A stretch of 64,000 bases of DNA, taken from Xylocopilactobacillus apicola. GTDB taxonomy: Bacteria > Bacillota > Bacilli > Lactobacillales > Lactobacillaceae. The notes under the pieces are model-generated. The model saw nothing but the letters and a program-made list of their open reading frames with translations, made no database searches and was not told where the DNA came from. How positions within the stretch are numbered: the first letter of the stretch is position 1; each line of letters starts with the position of its first letter. The stretch is taken from positions 1,860,001 to 1,924,000 of the forward strand of contig NZ_AP026802.1 in assembly GCF_033095985.1 (NCBI RefSeq). Direction: 5' to 3'. Position numbers and translations under genes: made by a program. This document shows, piece by piece, positions 1-7,810 of this stretch.

Positions 1-321
1 TTTAATCGCCTCACTGAGGCTGGCATTCAGGCGATTTAACTCCTCAACTTCCTGGCGAAGCCAGCGCTGATGAGTCTTTAAAGAATTTACAACGTCATAG
101 TTGGGATTTTCCATGATTTCTTTAATTTCTGATAACTTAAAACCTAAACGGCGAAAATAAAGAATCTGCTGCAGCAGATCAACTTCTTGCTCAGTGTAAA
201 TTCGGTAATATTTCTCTGTTGTCAGCGCTGGCTGCAAAAGCCCGATCTGATCATAATAACGAATCGTGCGGGCGCTCACCCCTGAAAGTTGTGCCAACTG
301 CGATACTGTATATTGAGTCAT
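1..321 (-). CDS. MerR-family transcriptional regulator (C-terminus beyond window edge)
   Basis: The minus frame opens with ATG at 321 behind a strong AGGAGG site 5 nt upstream and stays open to the window edge (107 codons). The N-terminus reads as a MerR winged helix (TVSQLAQLSGVSARTIRYYD), followed by a helix with the RRLGFKLSEIKEI pattern of the TipA/BmrR-type DNA-binding half and the start of a dimerisation coiled coil. The effector-binding C-terminus, if any, is missing here, so the inducer cannot be guessed. It is divergent from the P-type ATPase and has a MerR-type promoter (341-371), which suggests autoregulation and possibly control of the ATPase. Confidence 0.9.
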   Translation of the reverse strand, partial: MTQYTVSQLAQLSGVSARTIRYYDQIGLLQPALTTEKYYRIYTEQEVDLLQQILYFRRLGFKLSEIKEIMENPNYDVVNSLKTHQRWLRQEVEELNRLNASLSEAIK

Positions 322-340
322 TTTTCCTCCTGCCAAAATT

Positions 341-371
341 ACTTTAAACGTTGACGTAACGTCCAGGTCAA
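341..371 (-). promoter_or_regulatory. MerR-type promoter/operator with 19-bp spacer
   Basis: Read on the minus strand: -35 TTGACC (366-371), a 19-bp spacer and -10 TAAAGT (341-346). The spacer contains the perfect dyad GACGT-N-ACGTC (353-363). An over-long 19-bp spacer carrying a dyad is the hallmark of promoters that MerR proteins activate by untwisting DNA. The start point would fall about 14 nt before the regulator's ATG. Confidence 0.65.
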
Positions 372-459
372 CATTTTTTTTAATAAAAACGTTATCTTCA
401 TTCCTCCTCTTAAAAAACTGGTAAAATTTACTTATATTAACGAAGAGGAAGTCTTAAAA

Positions 460-2745
460 ATGCAAGAAATTAACGGATTAACTAACGAAGATGCCGCCGC
501 TAAACTAAAGAGCGAGGGATACAACGAAGTTCCCGAAGCGCCATTTAGTCTCAGCAAACAAATTTTAAAAAGACTTTGGGAACCCAACGCTTGGATTCTA
601 GAAGCAGCTTTGTTCGTTGAAATAATTCTCGGCAAATGGTTTCAAGCTGCCTTTATCGTAGTTTTGCTACTTTTTGCCGCAACCAACGGCGCTTTTCAAG
701 CACGTAAAGCGCACCGCAACCTTAGCTCCCTGTCACAAGATTTAACAATCAAAGTATCGGTTCTCCGATCAGGCAAATGGATCTCAGTTCCCTCTCGGGA
801 GCTGGTCTTAGGAGATGTTGTCAACTTGCAACAAGGAAACATCATTCCCGCCGACATGAAAATCTTGCAAGGAAGCCTGGAAACTAATGAAAGTAGTATC
901 ACAGGCGAAGCGAACTCCATTAGCCATCACGAAGGCGATCTAATTTATTCAGGAACTGAAATTCTTTCGGGTCAAGCACTCGCCACAGTTAGTGCGGTGG
1001 GGCTTAACAGTCGAGCTGGTAAAACAACCAGTTTATTAAAAAATACGACTGCTCCTGGACATTTGCAAACCTTACTAAGTAAAATTATCGGCTACCTAGC
1101 CTTGATCGATGTTATTTTAACAGTCATTATTCTCGGGGTTGCGCTCATCCGGCACCAAGATATTTTGAGCTTAATTCCTTTTATCGCGATGCTTTTCATT
1201 TCAACGATTCCGATCACGATGCCATCAAGTTTTTCGGTGGCGAACTCGATTGAAGCCAAAATTCTCAGTACCAAAAATATTCTGGTTAGCGATTTAGCTG
1301 GGATTCAAGACGCCGCAAATTTAAATGTTTTGTTATCAGATAAAACTGGCACGATCACCAATAATCGCCCCGAAGTCGTCGAGTTCCACAACTACTCGAA
1401 ATTTTCTGACTCTGATGTTTTGGCGCTCGCAAACGCAGCTACTAATCCACGTCAGCCCAGCGTGGTCGACAAAGCGGTGCAAGCCTATGTGCTCAACAAA
1501 AAAATCGACACTTCAAAACTCCAAATTAAGGAAGTGACTGATTTTGATCCGAAATTTGGTTACTCTAAAGCTGTAGTTAGCACTGACCAGGGTGAGCAAG
1601 ACGCTTGTCTCGGCTCATTTAGTATTCTGGCAAAGAAAACCAACTTCACCCAAGAAACCAATGCCAACATGGGTGCAGGTCGTTCAGTTGCCGTCAGTTT
1701 AGGCGATCAACTGGTGGGACTTTTTATTCTCGAAGATCAGCCAAGAAGCGATAGCCCTGCCGCAATCAAGGCAATTAAAGACCGCGGGGTGCGCGTGATT
1801 ATGATCACCGGTGACAACCAAGTTACCGCCCAAACCGTAGCAGCTGAGGTCAACCTTGAGGGCAAGATTGTTTCCTACGACGATTTTATCAAAATGGATA
1901 GCTTTGAAGGTATTGCTGGCGTGGCGGAAGTTTTGCCTGAACACAAACTTGCGATTGTCAAAAAGTTCCAGCAAGCAGGATATATTGTTGGAATGACCGG
2001 CGACGGAGTTAATGATGCCCCTGCTTTGAAACAAGCTGAGGTTGGAATTGCCGTTAACAACGCTGTCGATCTCGCTAAGCGTTCTGCACGTTTTATTTTA
2101 ATGACACCAGGACTTGGCAGCATCGTTGAAATTCTTGATAGCGGGCACCGAGTTTATCAGCGCATGATGACTTGGACGATCACCAAACTTGCAAGAGCTG
2201 CTGAATTGATGATTTTACTAACACTCGGATTCTTGACTTGGGGCGTTGAACCATTGACTTTAAATGCGATGATCCTGCTAACGCTTTTCAACAATTTGGT
2301 CACAATTGTTTTGGGTACCGACCGCACGACGATCACTTATCACCCGGAAACGTGGGACCTCAAGCGGCTTAACAAGCTGGCGGGAGTTTTCGCAATCGGC
2401 TGGAGCGCTATTGGATATGCGCTAATGTGGTACGTTAATGACCTCTATCCTCACCAAACCGAGAAGAACAGCACGATCATTTATCTGTTCTTGATTCTCA
2501 GTGCCCTCATGATGATTTTAATGACCCGAACCAAGAAACCGGTCTGGCGCGATTATCCTAGTAAATGGGTCGCTGTCGCAATTAGCGGTGATATGATCGT
2601 TTCATTTATCCTGGCTTATTTTGGAATCATGATTGCAAAAGTTTCGCTGGGCTGGATGGCTGCGGTCTTACTTGGCGTCATCGTTTTCGGCACCATCCTC
2701 GATCTTTTCAAATTACTATTTTATAAAGTAGAAAAAGTCGGCTAA
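460..2745 (+). CDS. P-type ATPase, P3A (proton/cation-pump) like
   Basis: A 761-residue membrane ATPase. The phosphorylation motif DKTGT lies at residues 294-298, the actuator TGE at 148-150 and the hinge TGDGVNDAP at 513-521, so all catalytic landmarks are present. The soft N-terminus without metal-binding CxxC or His-rich segments and the overall length match plasma-membrane proton-efflux type (P3A) bacterial ATPases rather than Cu/Zn/Cd pumps. Transmembrane pairs are visible around residues 40-80 and 205-265, with six more helices in the C-terminal third. The start is preceded by GAGGAAG. The transported ion is inferred, not shown. The divergent MerR gene may regulate it. Confidence 0.85.
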   Translation: MQEINGLTNEDAAAKLKSEGYNEVPEAPFSLSKQILKRLWEPNAWILEAALFVEIILGKWFQAAFIVVLLLFAATNGAFQARKAHRNLSSLSQDLTIKVSVLRSGKWISVPSRELVLGDVVNLQQGNIIPADMKILQGSLETNESSITGEANSISHHEGDLIYSGTEILSGQALATVSAVGLNSRAGKTTSLLKNTTAPGHLQTLLSKIIGYLALIDVILTVIILGVALIRHQDILSLIPFIAMLFISTIPITMPSSFSVANSIEAKILSTKNILVSDLAGIQDAANLNVLLSDKTGTITNNRPEVVEFHNYSKFSDSDVLALANAATNPRQPSVVDKAVQAYVLNKKIDTSKLQIKEVTDFDPKFGYSKAVVSTDQGEQDACLGSFSILAKKTNFTQETNANMGAGRSVAVSLGDQLVGLFILEDQPRSDSPAAIKAIKDRGVRVIMITGDNQVTAQTVAAEVNLEGKIVSYDDFIKMDSFEGIAGVAEVLPEHKLAIVKKFQQAGYIVGMTGDGVNDAPALKQAEVGIAVNNAVDLAKRSARFILMTPGLGSIVEILDSGHRVYQRMMTWTITKLARAAELMILLTLGFLTWGVEPLTLNAMILLTLFNNLVTIVLGTDRTTITYHPETWDLKRLNKLAGVFAIGWSAIGYALMWYVNDLYPHQTEKNSTIIYLFLILSALMMILMTRTKKPVWRDYPSKWVAVAISGDMIVSFILAYFGIMIAKVSLGWMAAVLLGVIVFGTILDLFKLLFYKVEKVG

Positions 2746-2789
2746 TTCAAAAAAAGTAAATCAAAAATCATCTCAAATGTAGCGCATTA

Positions 2790-2817
2790 TTTACCTTTTA
2801 TCAGTTTATGATATAAT
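2790..2817 (+). promoter_or_regulatory. Promoter of the DUF3800-associated RNA
   Basis: A consensus -10 TATAAT (2812-2817) is preceded at 16 bp by TTTACC (2790-2795, four of six consensus bases). The predicted start is near 2824. The promoter sits 120 nt before the DUF3800 start codon, so the transcript begins with the structured RNA and not with a normal short leader. Confidence 0.65.
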
Positions 2818-2823
2818 ATCAGT

Positions 2824-2927
2824 GCAGGTTTTATCACGCTGTATACTCGTGGAATCGAACTAGCGTTTAAGCGACATGTAATGTCGTCGACCCATGAGGC
2901 CACCACCTTCGGGTGGTGGTTTTTTTT
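2824..2927 (+). ncRNA. Structured RNA upstream of DUF3800 gene (candidate DUF3800-type RNA motif)
   Basis: About 104 nt between a promoter and an intrinsic terminator. Visible pairings are ACGCT (2836-2840) with AGCGT (2862-2866); hairpin CGACAT-GTA-ATGTCG (2872-2886); CTCGTGG (2846-2852) with CCATGAG (2892-2898, one G-U), which crosses the first stem and so would form a pseudoknot; and the terminator hairpin with a cUUCGg loop. Several structured RNA motif classes located upstream of DUF3800 genes have been described from comparative genomics (the DUF3800-I onward motifs). The position fits, but class membership cannot be tested here. The RNA may act in trans with the protein or control read-through into it. 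Confidence 0.6.
2900..2927 (+). terminator. Intrinsic terminator closing the RNA before DUF3800
   Basis: Perfect 8-bp stem CCACCACC/GGTGGTGG with a UUCG tetraloop followed by eight T. It ends 1 nt before the GGAG ribosome site of the DUF3800 gene, so the protein can only be made from read-through transcripts. That gives RNA in excess over protein. Confidence 0.85.
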
Positions 2928-2937
2928 GGAGAAAATT

Positions 2938-3636
2938 ATGAACATTTATGTGTATTCAGACGAATCTGGCGTTTTTGATAAAAAACATAATGACTTTTTT
3001 GTTTATGGTGGAATAGTAATTTTTACGACAGAAAATCATGAAAACTGGAAAAGAAAATATAAAAAGGCCGAACAAACTATTAGAAAAATAGAGAAATTGG
3101 ACAAGGACACCGAAGTTAAAGCAACGAATATCAGCAATAAATCTAAAAACAAACTTTTTCGTTCGTTAAATAAGATTGAGAAATTTGGAGGAATAATTTA
3201 TCAGCCAAAAGTCCTTGATAATATTTTCGAAAATAAAAAATCAAAGCAGCGCTATCTTGATTATATTTTTAAAATTTGTGTAAAACGCAAATTTGAAGAC
3301 CTTATAAATAAAGACATTTTGAACCCTGAAAATGTTGAAAACATTTATTTTTTTGCCGATGAGCATTCTACTGCAACAAATGGAAAATACGAATTAACAG
3401 AAGGCCTTGAACAAGAATTCAAGTTTGGAACGAACAATTGGAACTACTCGAAATTTTTTCCCCCAATTTTTCCATCAATGAGCTCTATTTCCTTAGACTA
3501 TTGCAATTCTCAAAGAAAAATATTAATCAGATCTGCTGATATTATTGCAAATAAATTGCTTTATAGCGCTAAGAAAAAAATAATTCCCGATCTACAGAAG
3601 GATAATTTTATAATAACAACATTTCCAAATAATTAA
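2938..3636 (+). CDS. DUF3800 domain protein
   Basis: 232 residues from the ATG at 2938, preceded by GGAG at 2928-2931. An in-frame ATG at 2881 lies inside the RNA hairpins without a ribosome site and is rejected. The start MNIYVYSDESG, the following FFVYGGIVI strand and the later YFFADEH and RSADIIANKL segments are the DUF3800 pattern; this family is related to RNase H-like folds with acidic residues (here the D of SDESG and of FFADEH, and D in the RSADI helix). The biochemical role is unknown. DUF3800 genes are often accessory and found near defence genes. Low GC compared with the neighbouring ATPase suggests transfer. The upstream RNA is probably functionally linked. Confidence 0.8.
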   Translation: MNIYVYSDESGVFDKKHNDFFVYGGIVIFTTENHENWKRKYKKAEQTIRKIEKLDKDTEVKATNISNKSKNKLFRSLNKIEKFGGIIYQPKVLDNIFENKKSKQRYLDYIFKICVKRKFEDLINKDILNPENVENIYFFADEHSTATNGKYELTEGLEQEFKFGTNNWNYSKFFPPIFPSMSSISLDYCNSQRKILIRSADIIANKLLYSAKKKIIPDLQKDNFIITTFPNN

Positions 3637-3778
3637 CATCATTGTTTATTTCACTTTCGATTAACGAATTATAAACTGATTAACCATTATTTGCTTCATC
3701 TATTCAAAAGTTACTAATAAACTGTATTGTATCTTAAACGACTCAAAAACTTATTTATGTACTAATAGGATCAAATGT

Positions 3779-4708
3779 ATGAACACTAAAGAAATCTCTA
3801 CTTTACAAGAAATGAAAAATATTTATAACAAAGAATTAAAAAAACTTCAAGTAAATGAAGAAAATAATTATTTTTATTGGAAACAAGATCGTTTTTTAGA
3901 TATTTGGATAATACATTACAAAAAATCCTATAAAAATATATTTTTTGATGATTGGATTGGATTTGCCTATAAAAGCATTAAGTCAGATAAACTACATCTA
4001 TTAAACATCGATGATGAAAAAACTCTTTCGCTCAGATACAGTAATGCCTTTGGTTCAAAAGAAATACTTGGTTTATTGATCCAAGACGGAATTTTATCAA
4101 TAGATTTAGAAAACGCAAAACTAATTTCTTCAAGCCTTCAAGGAAATCGAATTTTTCCACAAAATAATTCAAATAAAACAATTGTTGAATGCGCAGCTAC
4201 TGATTGGGTTTATTCTTTTTTTAATGCAGAGTATACGGAAGCAACAAACAAATTAAATACTACTGAAACTCAAATTAATTTTAATTTTGAACAAAATAAA
4301 TTTTTTGTGGATCAATTCGAAATACCTAAAATTATAAATACTATTAAAGATCCCGAATTTAAAGATGAACTTACTGATTCTCTCTGGGCTTATGAAAAAG
4401 GGCATTGGTTTCTTGCTGCTGCTGGATTAGGTACTTGTCTAGAATTCATATTAGATTTAACCGTTGTTAAGCATTATGGTAGGCCAAAAAGTTTTCCTAA
4501 TGATCCTACCTTATCTGATTATCTTAATCAATTAAAACAACCTCCAATATCTTTAAATATTCGCGATGTTAAATTTTTAAAATCAATATTTATGCTCCGT
4601 AATAGCGTAGACCATCATAATAAAGGTAAAACTTCTAAGCAAATGTGTGATAGTTTATTAGGAGGAATTGCTCACGTTTTTAATGAATATTATCAGAGTG
4701 AAAAATGA
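3779..4708 (+). CDS. Hypothetical protein with C-terminal HEPN-like RNxxxH motif
   Basis: 309 residues, AT-rich, start ATG with TAGGA 8 nt upstream. No membrane segment or signal peptide. The N-terminal 190 residues are not recognised. The C-terminal 110 residues are helical and contain LRNSVDHH, where R274-N275-x3-H279 fits the catalytic RNxxxH signature of HEPN ribonucleases, preceded by a helix with WFLAAAGLGTCLEFIL. HEPN domains occur in abortive-infection and toxin RNases, so an RNA-cleaving defence role is a reasonable inference. It lies 142 nt downstream of the DUF3800 gene in the same direction, but with its own ribosome site and enough space for its own promoter, so a common system is only possible. 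Confidence 0.5.
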   Translation: MNTKEISTLQEMKNIYNKELKKLQVNEENNYFYWKQDRFLDIWIIHYKKSYKNIFFDDWIGFAYKSIKSDKLHLLNIDDEKTLSLRYSNAFGSKEILGLLIQDGILSIDLENAKLISSSLQGNRIFPQNNSNKTIVECAATDWVYSFFNAEYTEATNKLNTTETQINFNFEQNKFFVDQFEIPKIINTIKDPEFKDELTDSLWAYEKGHWFLAAAGLGTCLEFILDLTVVKHYGRPKSFPNDPTLSDYLNQLKQPPISLNIRDVKFLKSIFMLRNSVDHHNKGKTSKQMCDSLLGGIAHVFNEYYQSEK

Positions 4709-5094
4709 TAATATATAAATTAAACATATAATTATTGTTTAGTGAAAGCTTCTAATGATCCTAATCCACAAAAAGAAATTAGAGTTAAAGTTACCAAAGA
4801 TCAACGACCCTAACATCTATAATAATGTTTTATGACTAAATGATAAAAGATTTATGAATATTGCTACGTATGCAAAAAACTGTAACCTTAAATAAACGGA
4901 CGCCGCTTCATTAATTGGTATTAGATTAAAAATACCGGGTAAAAAGATCGACAAATTTACTGGACGAGAGTTTAAAATAGTAAATTACTTGCTTGATACG
5001 AATATACCAATAAATTTAGAACGACATTATCCTAGAAGTATTTTTCCAAGTGTTTGGAATTTATTTAAAAATAACGTTTCACGAATTTTAATGA
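4709..5094. other. Gene-free stretch with coding debris
   Basis: No intact gene. A plus-strand frame is open from 4896 to 5166 without a start codon; its translation (for instance the segment GREFKIVNYLLDTNIPINLE) looks protein-like and is probably the tail of a lost gene. A 23-codon GTG frame at 4742 has no ribosome site. The stretch separates the DUF3800/HEPN genes from the broken GNAT gene and is best read as insertion or deletion scars. Confidence 0.4.
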
Positions 5095-5586
5095 TTAATC
5101 GGATTTACGAAGAATCCCGTACTTCACGCTATCCCAATACTGATCTTGCCAGTATCGAACTTTTCTAACACAGGCTTCTTGCTTCATTCCTAAACTTTCG
5201 GCTAAATGAATCATCCGGGTATTGCCTGACCAAGTTGTAAGTCCCAAATGCGGTAGATCGGTAGTTTTCCACAATTGATCAATCCACTTACTTAAAGCAG
5301 CTTTTCCGATTCCTTTTTGCCACTGATGGCTTTGATAAATTATAATTCCAACTTCAAGCCAGCGTTTTAAATCGCCGTCTTCATAGTAAGCCGTCACACA
5401 TCCGATCATCTGATCATCAACCATAATTACTTGAAATAATGGATTTTCATAATAATAATCGTCGTTTTAAAAAACTTCTAAGCTTGGAAACTGATCATTA
5501 AAATAAGGTGCGTCCCACTTTTCCATTCGATCACTAAATGCCGGTTTCCAAAACTTGGCTGCTGGATGTTTATTTTCATCGGAAAA
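5095..5586 (-). pseudogene. GNAT acetyltransferase, truncated and interrupted by TAA
   Basis: The minus frame encodes a RimJ/RimL-like N-acetyltransferase: the YYEDGDLKRWLEVGIII strand, the QKGIGKAAL acetyl-CoA loop and the GMKQEACVRK C-terminal strand are clear. The frame continues upstream of the first usable ATG (5424) as SLEVF-stop-NDDYYYENP, with an in-frame TAA at 5467-5469, then stays open to 5586, where it meets a TGA with no start codon. The first 60 or so residues of a normal family member are missing. Breakage occurs exactly where the Panacea toxin-antitoxin genes begin (5592), suggesting that their arrival removed the N-terminus. The 109-codon remainder might be translated but lacks part of the fold. 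Confidence 0.8.
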
Positions 5587-5591
5587 TCATC

Positions 5592-6020
5592 CTAACCTTT
5601 ATATAATTCATGATTTAAATCGACTCCAAAAATGTAAAAAGTATTATCAATTCTTTTACCTATTATTCGTGATTTTTGAGAAAGTCTAATTGAAAAGAAC
5701 GATTTTCCAGCATGGTCCTCTCTTTTCTTAAGAAATTCTTGAGGTACAGGTTTATTAGCTAGTTTTCCCTTAATTTTTCTTGGATCAAGGAACTCTACAC
5801 CGCTAGCAGCTGGTAAATTTAAAAATCCAACTAGAGTTCTTTTATTAATATCTACTAATTTTTTCACAAGTGCTCGATGATCTAATTCATTATTTTCAAA
5901 ATTATATTTTGATTCTGAAAATAGAAAGGAAAAGTTCCAAGAAATTCTCAAATCGTTCGCTTGCCGCAATTCTTCAACCCAATGAATCTGAGTTTCATTT
6001 TTTTGTACTTTTATTGACAT
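5592..6020 (-). CDS. Putative toxin of a Panacea-type toxin-antitoxin pair
   Basis: 142 residues. Its start overlaps the end of the SocA/Panacea gene by 10 nt, so the two are translationally coupled with the antitoxin first. The C-terminal part has the strand pattern FFSIRLSQKSRIIGKRI...FYIFGVDLNHELY, which resembles the R-rich core and terminal strand of RelE/HigB-like mRNA interferases (family-level resemblance only). The N-terminal 40 residues are basic and unassigned. Panacea antitoxins are known to be paired with very diverse toxins, so fold assignment is tentative. The AT-rich composition and flanking broken gene support a mobile origin. Confidence 0.6.
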   Translation of the reverse strand: MSIKVQKNETQIHWVEELRQANDLRISWNFSFLFSESKYNFENNELDHRALVKKLVDINKRTLVGFLNLPAASGVEFLDPRKIKGKLANKPVPQEFLKKREDHAGKSFFSIRLSQKSRIIGKRIDNTFYIFGVDLNHELYKG

Positions 6021-6508
6021 ATAATGTATTCTTTAAAATAATTTTTAATCTCTTGATTATCAATCTTAATCCATTCTTTATCTTCGCAATAGGATTTTTC
6101 CCATGGTCCTTTTTGATCATGCGATAACTCTCTTAGATAACTAGCTGTATATTTCCCATACTTTTGCCATGTAATATTCAAAACCTCGGAAGCACTTTGA
6201 TCAGTTGAAATTAAATCAAAGTTATCTGCTAGTTCAATTGCCCTTTGATCTGAAATTTGATCGGTCAACTCTGGCAAATATTTCCCACGGTACTTTTCTC
6301 TAATTCCTTTCACAACAGGACCGTGTTTAAAAGCATAGATCTGATCATCGAAAAGTCTTTTATCATGTACTGCCAAGCAGATTCCCTGAGCAAAGTACAT
6401 CAATTTTTGTAGTTTCATATTAGTAATTGGTTCAGCACTATCATCTAATCTTAACTCAGCTCGATTTTGAGCAATAAACCAATCGGCAATTTGCTGGCTC
6501 CTGTACAT
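6011..6508 (-). CDS. SocA/Panacea (DUF4065) domain antitoxin
   Basis: 165 residues. The Panacea core is visible: an N-terminal QQIADWFIAQN helix, the MKLQKLMYFAQGICLAVHDKRLF helix, and FKHGPVVKGIREKYR, matching the 'KLQKLLYFAQG ... A..hGPV...v...y' signature of SocA/GepA/PanA proteins. In toxin-antitoxin loci this domain neutralises an adjacent unrelated toxin, here the 5592-6020 gene, whose start it overlaps. No separate DNA-binding domain is seen, so autoregulation is not evident. A second member of this family lies at 59202-59633. Confidence 0.85.
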   Translation of the reverse strand: MYRSQQIADWFIAQNRAELRLDDSAEPITNMKLQKLMYFAQGICLAVHDKRLFDDQIYAFKHGPVVKGIREKYRGKYLPELTDQISDQRAIELADNFDLISTDQSASEVLNITWQKYGKYTASYLRELSHDQKGPWEKSYCEDKEWIKIDNQEIKNYFKEYIICQ

Positions 6509-6551
6509 GATTTTCTCCTTAAACCTTTTTCTAACATTAGTATATCATACC

Positions 6552-6575
6552 AAAAAAGCCAGCCTCCCGGCTGAC
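6552..6575 (-). terminator. Terminator of the MerR-cupin-CMD operon
   Basis: On the minus strand GTCAGCC-GGGA-GGCTGGC (seven pairs, one G-U) is followed by six T. It lies 3 nt after the CMD stop codon and insulates the toxin-antitoxin pair that follows on the same strand. Confidence 0.8.
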
Positions 6576-6577
6576 TC

Positions 6578-6892
6578 TTAATCAAAGATTTCTTTCGCTA
6601 AATTAAATGCTGACCAAGCTTTCGGCCACCCAGCATAAAATGCCAGATGAGTGATTAGTTCGACCATCTCATCTTTAGTGACGCCATTTTGCTTTGCGAT
6701 TTTCATGTGAGATTCCAATTGCGGAAATAATCCTTGTGACATTAAACTAGCACAGGTAATCATACTCCGATCACGAGGAGACAACCTATCTTCTCTTGAC
6801 CACACTTCCCCAAATAAAACATCATCATTTAGCTCCGCAAATTTCGGGGCAAAATCTCCCAATCGTTCACGTCCAGCGGTTTGTTTTTTCAT
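6578..6892 (-). CDS. Carboxymuconolactone decarboxylase (CMD) family protein
   Basis: 104 residues of the small alpha-helical CMD/AhpD-like fold: GEVWSREDRLSPRDRSMITCASL followed by LESHMKIAKQNGVTKDEMVELITHLAFYAGWPKAWSA is the standard family pattern. The CxxC of AhpD-type oxidoreductases is absent; only one Cys occurs in the first helix pair, so peroxidase-like chemistry is unlikely. It overlaps the cupin gene by one base (stop/start overlap) and ends an operon of MerR, cupin and CMD. Cupin-CMD pairs of this type are common in lactobacilli and may handle reactive aldehydes or quinones; the substrate is not known. Confidence 0.85.
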   Translation of the reverse strand: MKKQTAGRERLGDFAPKFAELNDDVLFGEVWSREDRLSPRDRSMITCASLMSQGLFPQLESHMKIAKQNGVTKDEMVELITHLAFYAGWPKAWSAFNLAKEIFD

Positions 6893-7302
6893 TATTCAAC
6901 TCCTTCATATTCTTCATCTGTTACTGGCTCCAACCACTCAGGCGTCCCAGCGGTAATTGCGATATGTTCAAACCAGCTATCTTTGGTCGCTCCATGCCAA
7001 TGCTTAACTCCGTCATGAGTTACGACGACGTCTCCAGGCTTTAAGTGACGTGCGGGCTGACCCCATTCTTGATACCAGCCTTCACCACCGGTTACTAGAA
7101 GCAGCTGAAAGCCATCGTGGTGAATGTGCCAATTGTTCCGACATCCCGGTTCAAAAGTAACATTTCCCACCCCGACGCTAACTTCAGGGTCACGAACTAA
7201 ATTTGCTAAATAGCTTTGACCAACAAAATATTGGGCATAAGCATCATTTTTGTCACCAACTGGGAAAATTACCCCATTCTTTACATCTTCATTTTTTGCC
7301 AT
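6892..7302 (-). CDS. Cupin-domain protein
   Basis: 136 residues, start ATG with AGGTG 7 nt upstream. One cupin barrel: motif 1 NNWHIHHDGFQLLLVTGGEGWYQE contributes two metal-ligand His residues and motif 2 PGDVVVTHDGVKHWHGA contributes another, so metal binding is intact. It is followed without gap by the CMD gene and preceded 13 nt by a MerR regulator that shares its promoter. The pair resembles stress-induced cupin/CMD partners; the reaction is not known. Confidence 0.85.
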   Translation of the reverse strand: MAKNEDVKNGVIFPVGDKNDAYAQYFVGQSYLANLVRDPEVSVGVGNVTFEPGCRNNWHIHHDGFQLLLVTGGEGWYQEWGQPARHLKPGDVVVTHDGVKHWHGATKDSWFEHIAITAGTPEWLEPVTDEEYEGVE

Positions 7303-7315
7303 ATCGATACACCTA

Positions 7316-7738
7316 TCAGCGAAAACGGGCTAAGTAACGTTCAAAATCTTCATCATCAGGAATGCTTCCAGCCATTTTCTCCGCATACCAATCCATTTTA
7401 CGATTAAGTACTGTTAAGTTCTCCTCAACTTGCGCTATCTCGTCGAGACATTTTTGCTTCACTTCCCCCAGCAACTGCAGACGCGCAGGAATTGTCGCGT
7501 CACCTTGCGCCCTAAGTTTAACGTAAGTTTTTAACTGCGTGATTGACATGCCAGTTCCCTTTAAATGAAGCAAAAATGCTACCCAGCGGCGATCCGTTTC
7601 GTCGTAATAGCGCCGATCTGCCTCATCTCTTTTTGGTTTAACTAGACCTTCATTTTCGTAATAGCGTAAAGTATAAGGCGACAATCCGACTTGCTGGGCA
7701 AATTCACCGATGCTATATTTTTGCGTTACTTCTTCCAT
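7316..7738 (-). CDS. MerR-family regulator of the cupin-CMD operon
   Basis: 140 residues from the ATG at 7738, which has AAAGGA 7 nt upstream; an ATG 21 nt earlier lacks a ribosome site and is rejected. The N-terminal winged helix (YSIGEFAQQVGLSPYTLRYYENEGLV) is followed by RRYYDETDRRWVAFLLHLKGTGMSI and a coiled-coil dimerisation helix ending at the C-terminus, as in AdhR-like aldehyde-responsive MerR proteins. There is no cysteine cluster for metal binding. It is the first gene of an operon with the cupin and CMD genes and lies just below a perfect MerR operator (7773-7790), so positive autoregulation is likely. Confidence 0.9.
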   Translation of the reverse strand: MEEVTQKYSIGEFAQQVGLSPYTLRYYENEGLVKPKRDEADRRYYDETDRRWVAFLLHLKGTGMSITQLKTYVKLRAQGDATIPARLQLLGEVKQKCLDEIAQVEENLTVLNRKMDWYAEKMAGSIPDDEDFERYLARFR

Positions 7739-7763
7739 TTCGCAATCCTTTCTTAACACTTAG

Positions 7764-7794
7764 AGTTTACTTCTTAGAGCATACTCTAAGTCAA
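7764..7794 (-). promoter_or_regulatory. MerR operator/promoter of the MerR-cupin-CMD operon
   Basis: Minus strand: -35 TTGACT (7789-7794), 19-bp spacer, -10 TAAACT (7764-7769). Most of the spacer is the perfect inverted repeat CTTAGAG-N4-CTCTAAG (7773-7790). The geometry is exactly that of MerR-activated promoters. Confidence 0.85.
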
Positions 7795-7810
7795 GGAAAA
7801 ATTTCACTAG

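Noticed and set aside
2881-2937. Earlier in-frame ATG for the DUF3800 gene
   Set aside because: It lies inside the hairpins and terminator of the upstream RNA and has no ribosome site; the ATG at 2938 has GGAG and the family's typical N-terminus.
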